Assembly (NCBI GenBank): GCA_903840165.1
Contig: CAIMEY010000011.1
Location: 1 to 63,193, forward strand
Source of the DNA: an uncultured Myxococcales bacterium
GTDB lineage: Bacteria > Myxococcota_A > UBA9042
Direction: 5' to 3'
DNA: 63,193 nt
Positions 23,932 to 33,147 of the stretch are shown here, piece after piece. Under the pieces are notes generated by a model. The model ran no database searches and was not told the origin of the DNA. It worked only from the letters and a program-made list of their open reading frames with translations. The position numbers were made by a program, and so were the translations under genes. Numbering within the stretch: the first letter of the stretch is position 1; the number at the start of each line of letters is the position of its first letter.

Positions 23932-25017
23932 CTACCCAAGGCGGGACAGAGGCCGGCCGTCAAAGCCGAGCAACACCGGTTCCGGCTCGAGCCACACGTC
24001 GCAGGTGGCGAGCACCTGCCGTTGCACGTGGCTTGCTAGCCCAAGAATCGCATCCGCCGAAGCGCCGCCGCGATTCACCAAGGCCAACACGTGCTTGCGC
24101 GACAGGGCAGCCAGAGGGTGATCGGGCAAGGACTGCCCCTTGTGCAGTCCCGAGCGCTCGATCAGCCAGGCGGCCGACAACTTGACACTACCATTCGCCT
24201 GCGGCCAACAGGGCATCATTGTAGGCGAAAACATCGCACTTAGGGTCTGCGCCTGTTCTGGCATCACCACGGGGTTGGTAAAGAAGGAACCGCAGCCATG
24301 GCTATCGAAGTCATTGGTATCATAGCACATGGCCTTGCTTCGGCGCAGCGCCAGGACCGCTTCGCGCACCCGCTCCAGGCCATCGCGTCCTGCCGTCAAG
24401 GGCAGCGAAAGCTCCTGCATTTGCAGGGCTTCCCTGAGCTGAGCGTAGGCAATCGCTGGCGTACCGCCCGGCTCCAATTGCAACTGCACCTGCAGCACGA
24501 TGTACTGCTGCGGATGCCGTTTGAAGTAGCTGTCTCGATAAGCGAATTGGCACTGCTCGCGCTCCAGCCACAGCACCTGACCGTTCTGCCGATCCAGCAC
24601 CTGCACCCGGGTCAAGGTCTGGTCCAACTCCTGGCCATAGGCGCCAATGTTCTGCACAGGTGCCGAGCCGACCATGCCCGGAATTCCCGAAAGACATTCC
24701 AGCCCTTGCAGACCAGCCTGCACAGTGGCAATCACCAGTTCGTCCCAACGCACGCCCGATTCTGCGCTGACCTGCCCGTGTTGCGTCCACTGCAGGCGGT
24801 TCGCCGCCGGACGCAGCACCACGGCATTGAGCCCTGCGTCAGCCACCACGACGTTGCTGCCACCGCCCAGGACTTGCACAACCAGCTGATGTTGCTTAGC
24901 AAAAGCAAGCGCTTGGCGCCAGTCGTCGGCCGTTTCTGGCTCCGCAAACCAACGCGCCTTGCCGCCAACGCCCAGCGTGGTGAGCGGCGCAAGAGGCTGA
25001 TGCTCAAGCCATTTCAT
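23932..25017 (-). CDS. murB: UDP-N-acetylenolpyruvoylglucosamine reductase MurB
   Basis: This 361-residue FAD enzyme reduces UDP-GlcNAc-enolpyruvate to UDP-MurNAc in peptidoglycan synthesis. It shows L-T-T-L-G-V-G-G near the start, the FAD motif G-G-G-S-N-V (about 51-56), the substrate motif S-G-I-P-G-M-V-G-S-A-P-V-Q-N-I-G-A-Y-G, and Y-R-D-S-Y-F-K, which together with G-S-F-F-T-N-P marks the E. coli type-I form. The start overlaps the recQ stop by 4 bp (ATGA). The overlap implies cotranscription with recQ, an unusual partner for a cell-wall gene. Confidence 0.96.
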   Translation of the reverse strand: MKWLEHQPLAPLTTLGVGGKARWFAEPETADDWRQALAFAKQHQLVVQVLGGGSNVVVADAGLNAVVLRPAANRLQWTQHGQVSAESGVRWDELVIATVQAGLQGLECLSGIPGMVGSAPVQNIGAYGQELDQTLTRVQVLDRQNGQVLWLEREQCQFAYRDSYFKRHPQQYIVLQVQLQLEPGGTPAIAYAQLREALQMQELSLPLTAGRDGLERVREAVLALRRSKAMCYDTNDFDSHGCGSFFTNPVVMPEQAQTLSAMFSPTMMPCWPQANGSVKLSAAWLIERSGLHKGQSLPDHPLAALSRKHVLALVNRGGASADAILGLASHVQRQVLATCDVWLEPEPVLLGFDGRPLSRLG

Positions 25018-27077
25018 CGCTTGACTTCCGCCAAGAGCTCGCGGCCGTATTTTTCCACTTTGCGCAGGCCCATGCCACGAACCTTGAGCAATTGGTCAAG
25101 TGTTTTCGGCTGTTGCGTCGCAATCTCCAGCAACGTCGCGTCGGTCATCACCTGATAGGCTGGCACGTGTTCCAACTGGGCCCGCGCCTTGCGCCACGCC
25201 TTGAGCTCGCTGACAAGTTCTGGATTTGCCTCGGCTTCCGCCTGCTCAGCATCCACTGCAGTGGGTCGTGTCCGCCGCGCAGGCTTGGGCGTCTTGCTCT
25301 TGGCGGTCCCGGTCGCGCCCAGGGCCGTTTCCAGGCGCAGGCTGTCAAGCCAGGATGACTCCGTGGGCAGTTCGTCCGCCAACACCAGGGTTCGATAGCG
25401 GATTTCCTGGCCGTCCTTGTCAAAACTGGCTTCTTCCAGGCGCACCCAGCCGCCGCGCTCCAAGGCCTCGACAAACACTTGAAAAGCTTTGCGATCGAGA
25501 TGGCCAAAGTGGTCGCGCTGAATCTTGCCAATGCTCACGGGCCGGTGGGTCGGGGCGCAGTCAAGCAACGCCTGCAATTCTTTGCGTTCTTGCGCATTAG
25601 GCGGCCGTGTCTGCCGCACCAACATGGCCTCTGGCGCGCAGGCGTCGCAAATGCCGCAAGGCCGATGGGCATCGGTATGATCGCCAAAATACGCGATTAA
25701 TGCCTGCATTCGGCAGTGACTGTCCTGGGCCAGGAGGAACACCTCTTCGGTCTGCGCCAGGCGGTGCTGCCTTTGCTCTTCGTACTTGGTGCGCCAATCC
25801 GGACAATTCTCGGTCATGTCGCTGACTTGGTCGTCAAAGTCGATTTGCACGGCACCCAGGCCAAACAACTTGTCCAGCGCCGCTTCCGCAATCTCAAGGC
25901 TTAGTTTGCTCCGCTTGAGCACCTTGTCGCGCGCCACGCCTTCGGTCGGCACGTGTCGCAGCAGAGTCAGCAGATCGGCCAGGGGCGGGTAGGACTTGTC
26001 AAACAAAAACTCATGAAATTTGCGATCTTGCCAGGAGTAGAGGGCGATCGCGTGCGACGGCAGCCCATCCCGACCCGCGCGGCCAATCTCTTGGTACCAG
26101 TTTTCGATCGAACCGGGCAGGCCCAGGTGTAATACCGTGCGAATATTGGCTTTATCGATGCCCATGCCAAAGGCCACAGTGGCGACGATGACATCTAAGC
26201 GCCCACTGGCAAAGGACTCTTGCACCTTTTGCCGCTTTTCCGTGTCCATACCGGCGTGGTAGCCCGCGCACTTGAGCCCCTGATCACGCAAATGCTTTGA
26301 CAGATCATCGACTTCTTGGCGGCTTAGGGCGTAGACGACCGCGGGTCGCATCGTCGGGTCGGCCAGCACCCGGGTCGCCACTTCCTGGCGCGCTGGCTTG
26401 GGGCACTGGGCGATCTCGATGGCCAGGTTGTCTCGGCGAAAACCATGAATAAACTTCTTGGCTTGCGGGATACCTAGCTGGCGAATGATGTCCTGTTGCA
26501 CGCGGACCGTCGCCGTTGCCGTCATCGCCACGATCGGCGCGCCGCTTTGCCGCAGTTCGGGCAGTCGCTCGCCCAAAAGCCTGTAATCAGGGCGAAAATC
26601 GTGTCCCCACATCGAGATGCAGTGGGCCTCATCGATCGCAATCAGCGCCGGCGGTCGTTGGTTAAGCCGCGGCACAAACCCGGGCACCCGCAGGCGTTCG
26701 GGCGCCACCATCAGAAAGTCCAGTTCTCCCGCCAGCCAAGCCCGCAGCGCGGCCTGCTGCTGACTGCGTTCACGGCCCGAATGGATGCGTTCTGCTCTTA
26801 AACCAATGGCTTGCAACTTGGCCGTCTGATCTTCCATCAGGGCGATGAGCGGACTGATGACCAAGGTTGGACCGCCACGCAGGATGCCAGGTAGCTGATA
26901 GCACAAGGATTTTCCGCCACCGGTCGGCATGACCAGCAGGGCATCGCTGCCAGCAATCACGGCGTCACAGACAGCACGCTGATGCGGGCGAAACTCTTTC
27001 AAACCAAAGCGTTGGCGCAGCACGGTCAGGGCGGCGTCGACGATCGGCAGGGGCGGCTTTGGGCGGCTAAGGGTCAT
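25014..27077 (-). CDS. recQ: ATP-dependent DNA helicase RecQ
   Basis: This 687-residue 3'-5' helicase acts in recombination and fork repair. In order it has: RecQ motif 0 (F-R-P-H-Q), Walker A T-G-G-G-K-S, D-E-A-H-C with the aromatic-rich loop W-G-H-D-F-R-P-D, helicase C-terminal motifs (Q-E-I-G-R-A-G-R-D-G), a zinc-binding region (C-G-I-C-D-A-C), a winged helix and a C-terminal HRDC domain (last 75 residues). The ATG at 27077 gives a normal N-terminus, although no clear Shine-Dalgarno is visible; an upstream TTG at 27140 would add 21 residues. It is divergent from the GNAT gene across about 210 bp with no other feature. Confidence 0.96.
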   Translation of the reverse strand: MTLSRPKPPLPIVDAALTVLRQRFGLKEFRPHQRAVCDAVIAGSDALLVMPTGGGKSLCYQLPGILRGGPTLVISPLIALMEDQTAKLQAIGLRAERIHSGRERSQQQAALRAWLAGELDFLMVAPERLRVPGFVPRLNQRPPALIAIDEAHCISMWGHDFRPDYRLLGERLPELRQSGAPIVAMTATATVRVQQDIIRQLGIPQAKKFIHGFRRDNLAIEIAQCPKPARQEVATRVLADPTMRPAVVYALSRQEVDDLSKHLRDQGLKCAGYHAGMDTEKRQKVQESFASGRLDVIVATVAFGMGIDKANIRTVLHLGLPGSIENWYQEIGRAGRDGLPSHAIALYSWQDRKFHEFLFDKSYPPLADLLTLLRHVPTEGVARDKVLKRSKLSLEIAEAALDKLFGLGAVQIDFDDQVSDMTENCPDWRTKYEEQRQHRLAQTEEVFLLAQDSHCRMQALIAYFGDHTDAHRPCGICDACAPEAMLVRQTRPPNAQERKELQALLDCAPTHRPVSIGKIQRDHFGHLDRKAFQVFVEALERGGWVRLEEASFDKDGQEIRYRTLVLADELPTESSWLDSLRLETALGATGTAKSKTPKPARRTRPTAVDAEQAEAEANPELVSELKAWRKARAQLEHVPAYQVMTDATLLEIATQQPKTLDQLLKVRGMGLRKVEKYGRELLAEVKR

Positions 27078-27289
27078 GGGCCAGGGCAGCGGCAGGGGGA
27101 GCGCCCGCAGCAGTGGACCCCAGACCGTGCCGCGATGCAAGCGTGCCCGCTGGACGCAGCCGTATCACTCTAAGATTGCGCGAGATTTACCGATTGGGCC
27201 GGGACTTTGACAGCGCTCGCAGCAGTGCCACCATGGCCAAAGCGTTAGGCGCTGTTCCCTTAGGCCGGGCGCGCAGAAGGAATAGGCAA

Positions 27290-27883
27290 ATGGTTGAAAT
27301 TCTAGAGGCTGATGAGGCCGCAGCGCTGGTTCATCACCTCCGTCTGCATTTGCAGGACAATGGCAGCAATGGCGTGGTGTTTGCGCCAGCGGAAGCCAGG
27401 GAAATTACTGAAACGGCAGTGCAAATCCATGCGCGCGCCAAGCAATGGGCTGAGGGCCTGCGCCGCAGCGTCTACGACCCGCAGTGGCGCCGCGTCTGGG
27501 TCCTGCGCAATCCGCAAGTGCCTGAACATATGCGCGATGGACGTTCCGATGGCGCCATCGTCGGCCATGTCGACCTCCGCGGCGGTGGCTTTGCTTCGGA
27601 ACTGCATCGCTGTCGGTTAGCCGTTGGTATTTATACGCAATTTCGTGGAATGGGCCTCGGCAAGCTCTTGGTGCAGGAGGCGGTCGCTTGGGCCCGGGCC
27701 CAGCCTGGTCTGGACTGGATCGACCTGGGCGTGTTCAGCCACAACACCGCGGCGATTCACGTCTATCAGGGTGCGGGGTTTGCGGAAATTGGTCGGGTGG
27801 AAGATCGGTTTCGCATTCAAGGCGGCAGTGTCGACGAGGTTCTCATGGCGATCAAGGTAGCGCGAGAGCCCGTGACTCAATAA
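27290..27883 (+). CDS. GNAT family N-acetyltransferase
   Basis: This 197-residue acetyl-CoA-dependent acetyltransferase has an unknown acceptor. The acetyl-CoA loop is F-R-G-M-G-L-G-K (about residues 118-125), preceded by the usual beta-4 strand; motif B ends H-N-T-A-A-I-H-V-Y-Q-G-A-G-F. These fit RimI/PhnO-like members. The ATG at 27290 has AGGAATAGG upstream; an earlier in-frame ATG at 27233 would add a basic, unstructured leader. It converges on nfuA with a 56-bp gap. Confidence 0.87.
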   Translation: MVEILEADEAAALVHHLRLHLQDNGSNGVVFAPAEAREITETAVQIHARAKQWAEGLRRSVYDPQWRRVWVLRNPQVPEHMRDGRSDGAIVGHVDLRGGGFASELHRCRLAVGIYTQFRGMGLGKLLVQEAVAWARAQPGLDWIDLGVFSHNTAAIHVYQGAGFAEIGRVEDRFRIQGGSVDEVLMAIKVAREPVTQ

Positions 27884-27939
27884 CTGCGCGTTATATCAGC
27901 GAATTTTCTGTCACGACGCGGGCCGCGATCATGGCGGGG

Positions 27940-28509
27940 TCAGTGGGAGAAGTATGGGTTGGCACCGGTGGAGTGGTCGGTCACATCGACGATCTCGCCA
28001 AGTTCCGGGAACTTCTCGCGCAGGCGGACTTCAATCCCTTGCTTGAGCGTCACCGACGACGAGCTGCAGCCATGGCAGCCGCCGCCAAACTCCAAATGCA
28101 CATTGTTATCCTGGACTTCTACCAAGCGAACATTGCCGCCATGGCCTGCAACCGCCGGATTGATCTCAGCGTCGATAAGCCACTGAATCCGTTCGGCAAG
28201 GCCAGCATCCTGGGCCGGACCCTTGGGTTGGTCGGGATTCTCAAAGTGAAACCCGGAGAAGTCGGCTGTCTCGACATAGTCGACGGTGCCATTGCCGAAG
28301 CGTTGCCAGGACTTCTCGTCGACGTAGACCGTGAGCCCATCGGCCACCAAGGTATGGTCTCCCGGCTTTTCGGCGGTCTCAAAGTCCAGGTCGTAGAAGT
28401 AGCCTTCGGGCCCGCCAAGGTCGACGATGATGCGCAAGCCGTAGCCTGCCGGTTGATGTTTATCTCCCATTTCACGGACTTTGACGACGGCGGTGCTTGT
28501 AATCTGCAT
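27940..28509 (-). CDS. nfuA: Fe-S cluster carrier NfuA
   Basis: This 189-residue protein delivers [4Fe-4S] clusters to client enzymes. The N-terminal half (about 1-95) is a degenerate A-type (IscA-like) domain without the cluster Cys. The C-terminal half is a NifU-type domain with the cluster motif C-H-G-C followed by S-S-S-S-V-T-L-K. This order and the missing Cys match NfuA of E. coli. GGGAG lies just before the ATG at 28509; the in-frame region upstream is Arg/Pro-rich and not coding. Likely clients in this window include the APS reductase. Confidence 0.94.
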   Translation of the reverse strand: MQITSTAVVKVREMGDKHQPAGYGLRIIVDLGGPEGYFYDLDFETAEKPGDHTLVADGLTVYVDEKSWQRFGNGTVDYVETADFSGFHFENPDQPKGPAQDAGLAERIQWLIDAEINPAVAGHGGNVRLVEVQDNNVHLEFGGGCHGCSSSSVTLKQGIEVRLREKFPELGEIVDVTDHSTGANPYFSH

Positions 28510-28618
28510 CAAGGCTCCCAGGTGGCGGGGGCCAAAGGGCCGCCCAAGTGACCCGTGAATCCTAGCCAGGACCGTCGCCCTGTCAATGTCGGACCAGCTA
28601 AGTCCGACATGCGTCTCG

Positions 28619-30235
28619 CTATTTCTCCGGCGAAGCGGCGTCATCGTCGACGCCGCCGGTGGGTATCGCGGGTGCAGAACCTTGCCTTGGTGCGGGATTG
28701 GCCGCCTTGGCTGCAGGGGCCGTGGGCGTTGCCGCGCTCGGGGTTGGCGGGATCGCAGGTGCAACGCCAGGCGTCGGTGTCGGCTGCACGGGCAGGGGAA
28801 CCCCTTGTTTTCCGGACTTTTGCGATCGCAGGTCGTCCAGAGGTACCTGCCATTCTTGGGCTCGGCGTTCGCGCAGGGCGATCAGCTTGGTCAGCCGGCC
28901 CTGCAGGCGCGTGACATCGGGCCCGCCGCCACGTCCATCGACGGCCAGTTGCTTGGTCGCCGCATCCAAATCCCCTTGCTCCATCATCAGTTCGGCCAGG
29001 CGAAGATTGCCGCCAGCGACGGTCGCCAAGGCCCGCACGCCCGGTCTCAGCTTTGGCCAAACGGTGGACGGAGGCGCAACCAGCGCCAGAACGCCACGAA
29101 AACGCGGCGCAGGTTCAACGAGCATCACGCCGGCCGGGGCCACGGCGACAAAGCGCATGCCATCGGCAGCCCAGGACAAAGCACGCTGGCGATCTCCGGG
29201 AACAACCTGAATCGTCTCAGGGAGATTCCACTCATGCCATCCCGGCTCCTTGCCCTTGTCGATACCGGCGCGCCACGCCCGCAGGCTCAGCAGGTGCGGG
29301 CAGCCATGATCGGCCTTGCGCGGCCAAGTCCCTATCAGGCCGTTGGAATCTCGCATCCAATCCAGATCGACCAAGGCCGGCGGCACCGGCGTGCGGTGAA
29401 TCCGCAGGTCGCCGCCGCCAAAGCGTCCCGTCGCCATCAGTGCCCCGGCCGCCGCCGTCACTTTGTACTTGGTGTTGGGCGACACGGCGGTCAGCTGTTG
29501 CCTCAATGCCTCATTGGGCCAACCTTCATGCGATTCCTGTTTAATTGGGCCTGGTTGGCTGTTGTCACGGCGAATTCGCACCCGCCGCTGGCCAGTATAC
29601 GGACTACAGTTGCCAGGGGTCGGGGCATTGCCCTGTCCGATTAGTAGCGTGAGATCTTGAGATGTTGCGTCGCCGGCGCCGAGCAGGTCGACGATGACTT
29701 CACCGGCGCGCAGGGCTGCACGCCCCAAGGGTTGGGTCTTGGCGGTCTCGGCATCAACAGCAGTAACTTCCCCTTGCGATGTAGCGACATAGAGCCAAGT
29801 ACCATCGCCTGAAAACCCGAATCCCGCGACGCTTCCGACCTGCAGCACCCGTCTGCGCTCCAGCGTAAAGGCATTGGTAATCAGCACTTTTTGGCCGTCA
29901 CTGCTGGCAATTTCGACGCGATAGGGCGCGTTCTCGATGAGGGCCGTGACCGGACTTGCCGCCGGTTTCCCTTTGCGCTTGCCGTCTTCGTCCAGGCCTC
30001 GCCAGTCCACTTCGCCAGGCTTGGTCGGGGGCGGCGCGGCCTTGCCTGGGACCCCACCCGCGGGCGTGCCGATCGGCTGTCCAGCAGGCGCCGTTGCCTT
30101 GGGTTGCAAGGGCTTAGGTACGATAGGGCCTTGGCCCAAGGCCGGCGCCGGGCCAACGAGCGTCACCAGGGTCAGCAGACCCCAGGTCCCAAGGGACCGC
30201 GCCAGCCCAAACTTTGGCAAAAACTGTTTCTTCAT
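28619..30235 (-). CDS. Secreted protein with partial beta-propeller character, unknown function
   Basis: This 538-residue protein has a signal peptide (M-K-K-Q-F then a hydrophobic core, cleavage near A-P-A-L-G-Q). A Pro/Ala/Gly-rich linker (about 38-95) follows, then a middle region (100-390) with strand-turn patterns such as G-F-G-F-S-G-D-G-T-W-L-Y-V-A and L-S-W-A-A-D-G-M-R-F-V-A, reminiscent of WD or TolB-type propeller blades. A short helical stretch about 405-470 looks TPR-like. The last 65 residues are Pro/Ala-rich and end D-D-D-A-A-S-P-E-K. I recognise no enzymatic motif. GGAGA precedes the ATG at 30235. It lies 109 bp upstream of nfuA. Confidence 0.75.
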   Translation of the reverse strand: MKKQFLPKFGLARSLGTWGLLTLVTLVGPAPALGQGPIVPKPLQPKATAPAGQPIGTPAGGVPGKAAPPPTKPGEVDWRGLDEDGKRKGKPAASPVTALIENAPYRVEIASSDGQKVLITNAFTLERRRVLQVGSVAGFGFSGDGTWLYVATSQGEVTAVDAETAKTQPLGRAALRAGEVIVDLLGAGDATSQDLTLLIGQGNAPTPGNCSPYTGQRRVRIRRDNSQPGPIKQESHEGWPNEALRQQLTAVSPNTKYKVTAAAGALMATGRFGGGDLRIHRTPVPPALVDLDWMRDSNGLIGTWPRKADHGCPHLLSLRAWRAGIDKGKEPGWHEWNLPETIQVVPGDRQRALSWAADGMRFVAVAPAGVMLVEPAPRFRGVLALVAPPSTVWPKLRPGVRALATVAGGNLRLAELMMEQGDLDAATKQLAVDGRGGGPDVTRLQGRLTKLIALRERRAQEWQVPLDDLRSQKSGKQGVPLPVQPTPTPGVAPAIPPTPSAATPTAPAAKAANPAPRQGSAPAIPTGGVDDDAASPEK

Positions 30236-30346
30236 AAGGTGTTGTCTCCATGGGCACCATGGGCGCGGACCGGATCGCAGGCAAGGCGCCATTGTCGCTT
30301 TGTCCCTTCTTTGATTGAGCATTTTGCCGCAAGCCGCAGGCAGTCG

Positions 30347-30355
30347 TGCTAGATG
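30347..30355 (+). promoter_or_regulatory. Possible extended -10 promoter TGCTAGATG
   Basis: GTGCTAGATG fits the TGC-TAnnnT pattern seen repeatedly in this window and lies about 155 bp upstream of the Sel1-repeat gene, in the divergent region 30236-30510. No good -35 is visible. Confidence 0.3.
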
Positions 30356-30510
30356 CTGGCGCGCCCGTCTGCACGTCTACCATGCCTTTCTTGCGGCAAA
30401 TTGTAAAAATGTTGTGCAACCATCCTTGCCTGCCGCCGCCAACATGACAGCGGCACGTGCCTCGGGTATTGTCGAGGTGCCTGCCACCGCGGCTGACCGA
30501 GTGAGTTCGG

Positions 30511-31707
30511 ATGACCTCTGGAAAATTCCTGAAAGATTACGCATTGCTGTGTGGATGTTGGACGTTCCTGCTAGTTGGCTGCGGTGCCGCGCCCCAGGTC
30601 CAACACCCGGCGAGTCCGCCGCCGCCGCGATCCGCAGGGGCTGTGCTCGACGCCGGCGGCCTTGAGTTGGAACGGGCCTGTGTTGCTGGAGATGCGCAAC
30701 GATGCTCGGCACTTGCCGACCGTTTGGAAAATGGCCAAGGCCTCGCGGCCGACCCAGCCAAGGCTGCCGTATTCTTCCGCGAGTCCTGCCGGCAGGGCGA
30801 TCAGGCGGCTTGCGGCAAGCTCGGCGTCCTGTTGCGCGGCGGACGTGGCGTTGGGCGTGACGAATTGCGTGCAGCGGAACTCCTCAGCGGTGCGTGCAAG
30901 GCCGGCGACATGCCGAGCTGCAGCGAATGGGGGGTCTGCTACGAACGCGGTTGGGGCCAGGGCAAAAGCGTCGATCTGGCACGGAAATTGTACGCAATGG
31001 CTTGCGACAAGCACGACCCTTCGGGTTGCTCGCGCTTGGGCGCGCTCTATGCGGACGGCATCGGCGTTGCAGTCGAGCGCGATAAAGCTGCTGAACTCTT
31101 TCAGTTTTCCTGTGATCGGGGCTATGCTAGCGGCTGCATCCATCTAGGCGCATTGCTTGAGCAAGGCGATACCAACGCGCGCGATCGGCAAAGAGCTATG
31201 GAATTATACACGAAATCCTGTGAGCTGCAGCCTGGTAATGGCTGCTTCATGCTCGGCCTGCTGCATCAACGCGGCATGGGGATGGCAGTCGATTCGGATA
31301 AGGCCCTGGTATTTTTCAAGAAGGCCTGTGATGCCGGCCATGCACCGGCCTGTGCTTTTGCTGCCTTGATCTGGGACCACGGCACGCCGACGCAGCCCAA
31401 GGATCCTCAGCAGGCGCTGGCCCTGCGCAAGCGCGCCTGTGAATACGGAAGTGCCAACACTTGCGCGCAGTTAGGTGATGCGTGCGAAGCGGCCAAGGAA
31501 CGCTGCCCTGCCACCGAGTTGGCAGAAGATTTCGTTCGCGCGTGCCTCGGCGGTCACACCTTGAGCTGCATCCGTGCCGGGCAACTGATCGAGGCCGGGC
31601 TTGGCGTCGAGAAAGACCCGCTGCGGGCCGCGGAACTGTACCGGCGCGCCTGCCATGCCGGCGAACGGCTCGCCTGCGAACAACTCAAGGGTAATCCATC
31701 AAAATAA
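30511..31707 (+). CDS. Cys-rich Sel1-repeat lipoprotein (Hcp-like)
   Basis: This 398-residue lipoprotein has lipobox L-L-V-G-C (Cys about 24) and a Pro-rich linker. About nine Sel1/TPR-like helix pairs of about 36 residues follow (C-x-x-G-x-x-x-x-C-x-x-L-G-x-L-Y-x-x-G-x-G-V). Each repeat carries two Cys seven to eight residues apart, the pattern of Helicobacter cysteine-rich proteins where each pair forms an intra-repeat disulfide. Such proteins act as protein-interaction scaffolds; the partner here is unknown. Only 53 bp separate it from the aldolase gene, which may be cotranscribed. Confidence 0.88.
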   Translation: MTSGKFLKDYALLCGCWTFLLVGCGAAPQVQHPASPPPPRSAGAVLDAGGLELERACVAGDAQRCSALADRLENGQGLAADPAKAAVFFRESCRQGDQAACGKLGVLLRGGRGVGRDELRAAELLSGACKAGDMPSCSEWGVCYERGWGQGKSVDLARKLYAMACDKHDPSGCSRLGALYADGIGVAVERDKAAELFQFSCDRGYASGCIHLGALLEQGDTNARDRQRAMELYTKSCELQPGNGCFMLGLLHQRGMGMAVDSDKALVFFKKACDAGHAPACAFAALIWDHGTPTQPKDPQQALALRKRACEYGSANTCAQLGDACEAAKERCPATELAEDFVRACLGGHTLSCIRAGQLIEAGLGVEKDPLRAAELYRRACHAGERLACEQLKGNPSK

Positions 31708-31760
31708 CAGAGGTTAGGGCGGCCTGCACGGCAGCCGAACCTTGGCTCTGTGGAGGGCCC

Positions 31761-32813
31761 GTGGCCATCATCGACCTGCGTTCCGATACCGTGACCCGTC
31801 CGACTGCGGCGATGCTGCAGGCGATGACCGCGGCCCCGCTGGGCGACGACGTCTTTGGCGACGACCCGACGGTTCTAGCCTTGGAAGAGAAGGTTGCGGA
31901 TTTGCTAGGCAAAGAGAGCGCTCTGTTTGTAGCGACCGGCGTCATGTCCAACCAGATCGCCGTCCGCCTGCACGCAAGACATGGAGAACAGGGCATTGTT
32001 CACGCCCGCAGTCACCTCTACGGCTTTGAGGGCGGCGGGGCGGCGGCCCTGTCGGGCGTGTCCCTGCATCCGGTCGAGGGGCGCCTGGGCACGTTGGACT
32101 GGGCCCAACTGCAGCAAGGGCTGAATACTTCAAATGATTTCCACCATCCGCAGACCCGCTTTGTCGCCATCGAGAATACGCACAACGCCTGCGGGGGTAC
32201 CGTTGTTCCGCTGGCGTTTCTTGAGCAATTAGGTGCCTTTGCCCGTGACCAGCACCTGACCTTGCACCTGGATGGCGCCCGTTTGGCGCACGCCCACGTT
32301 GCTTCGGGGCTACCTTGGCAGACGATAACCGCGGGGTTTGATACGGTTTCGCTTTGCCTGTCAAAGGGTTTGGGTGCGCCGGTCGGCAGCGTTTTGGCCA
32401 TGCCGCGGGCGTGGCAGCCTCTTGCCCGGCGCTACCGCAAGCTGTTTGGCGGCGGCTGGCGGCAGGCGGGCGTGCTGGCTGCAGCCGGTGTCTACGCGCT
32501 GGACCACCATGTCGCTCGGATGCAGGAGGATCATCGCCGGGCCAGTCAATTAGCCCATGCATTCGCAGAGATGCCGGAGCTGAGCGTCGAACTGGACACG
32601 GTGCAGACCAACCTCGTGTTCTTCGACCTGGCTGACCCGTCCCCGCAGCGGCGCTTGGCCCTGGGGGCCTTGCTGCGCGCCCAAGGTGTCCTGGTTTCGG
32701 CCAGTCGCCAACGTCTGCGGGCCGTGACGCACCTGGACGTGTCGGACGCCGGGATTGACCAAGCCGTGGCTGCGATGCGCCAAGTCTTGCCACAGTTGCC
32801 TCAGGCCGCGTAG
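31761..32813 (+). CDS. ltaE: Low-specificity threonine aldolase
   Basis: This 350-residue PLP enzyme cleaves L-threonine or L-allo-threonine to glycine and acetaldehyde. It opens I-D-L-R-S-D-T-V-T-R-P, the family hallmark, followed by G-D-D-V-F-G-D-D. It contains L-H-L-D-G-A-R (cofactor Asp/Arg) and the Schiff-base Lys in L-S-K-G-L-G-A-P-V-G-S. The start is a GTG preceded by GGAGGG. Length is normal. The small membrane protein follows after 43 bp. Confidence 0.94.
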   Translation: MAIIDLRSDTVTRPTAAMLQAMTAAPLGDDVFGDDPTVLALEEKVADLLGKESALFVATGVMSNQIAVRLHARHGEQGIVHARSHLYGFEGGGAAALSGVSLHPVEGRLGTLDWAQLQQGLNTSNDFHHPQTRFVAIENTHNACGGTVVPLAFLEQLGAFARDQHLTLHLDGARLAHAHVASGLPWQTITAGFDTVSLCLSKGLGAPVGSVLAMPRAWQPLARRYRKLFGGGWRQAGVLAAAGVYALDHHVARMQEDHRRASQLAHAFAEMPELSVELDTVQTNLVFFDLADPSPQRRLALGALLRAQGVLVSASRQRLRAVTHLDVSDAGIDQAVAAMRQVLPQLPQAA

Positions 32814-32856
32814 GCTGCGGGCTGTATCGCGTCCGAGGTGGCGCAGGGAGACGGCA

Positions 32857-33051
32857 ATGGCCAATGATCTTCTGCCAAAACAGCGCGTCGAGGCCCGCAC
32901 CCGCGGCTTGATGGCCCTGGGCGGCTGGGCAGCGACGGGCTTCGCTTTTTGGCACAGCTGGAGCTACTTGACCGCTGCGATCGCCGTCGCAGCCGGCATC
33001 ATGACCTGGCGCTGGTTCAGCTACCGCGCCAAGTGGGGCCTGCGTTTCTAG
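32857..33051 (+). CDS. Small two-helix membrane protein
   Basis: This 64-residue protein has a basic N-terminus, two hydrophobic segments (about 18-34 and 37-52, with several Trp) and a basic tail (Y-R-A-K-W-G-L-R-F), suggesting an inner-membrane hairpin with both ends in the cytoplasm. AGGGAG precedes the ATG. I recognise no family. It lies 43 bp after the aldolase gene and could be read with it. Confidence 0.6.
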   Translation: MANDLLPKQRVEARTRGLMALGGWAATGFAFWHSWSYLTAAIAVAAGIMTWRWFSYRAKWGLRF

Positions 33052-33147
33052 CCATACAGGTAGGTAACTGTCCTCGCCGATTCAGTAATGCCGCGGTTGG
33101 GCAGGCTGGGGTTCAATCGCGCCGCGGGTTCGCCGCTGAGGTTGCGC

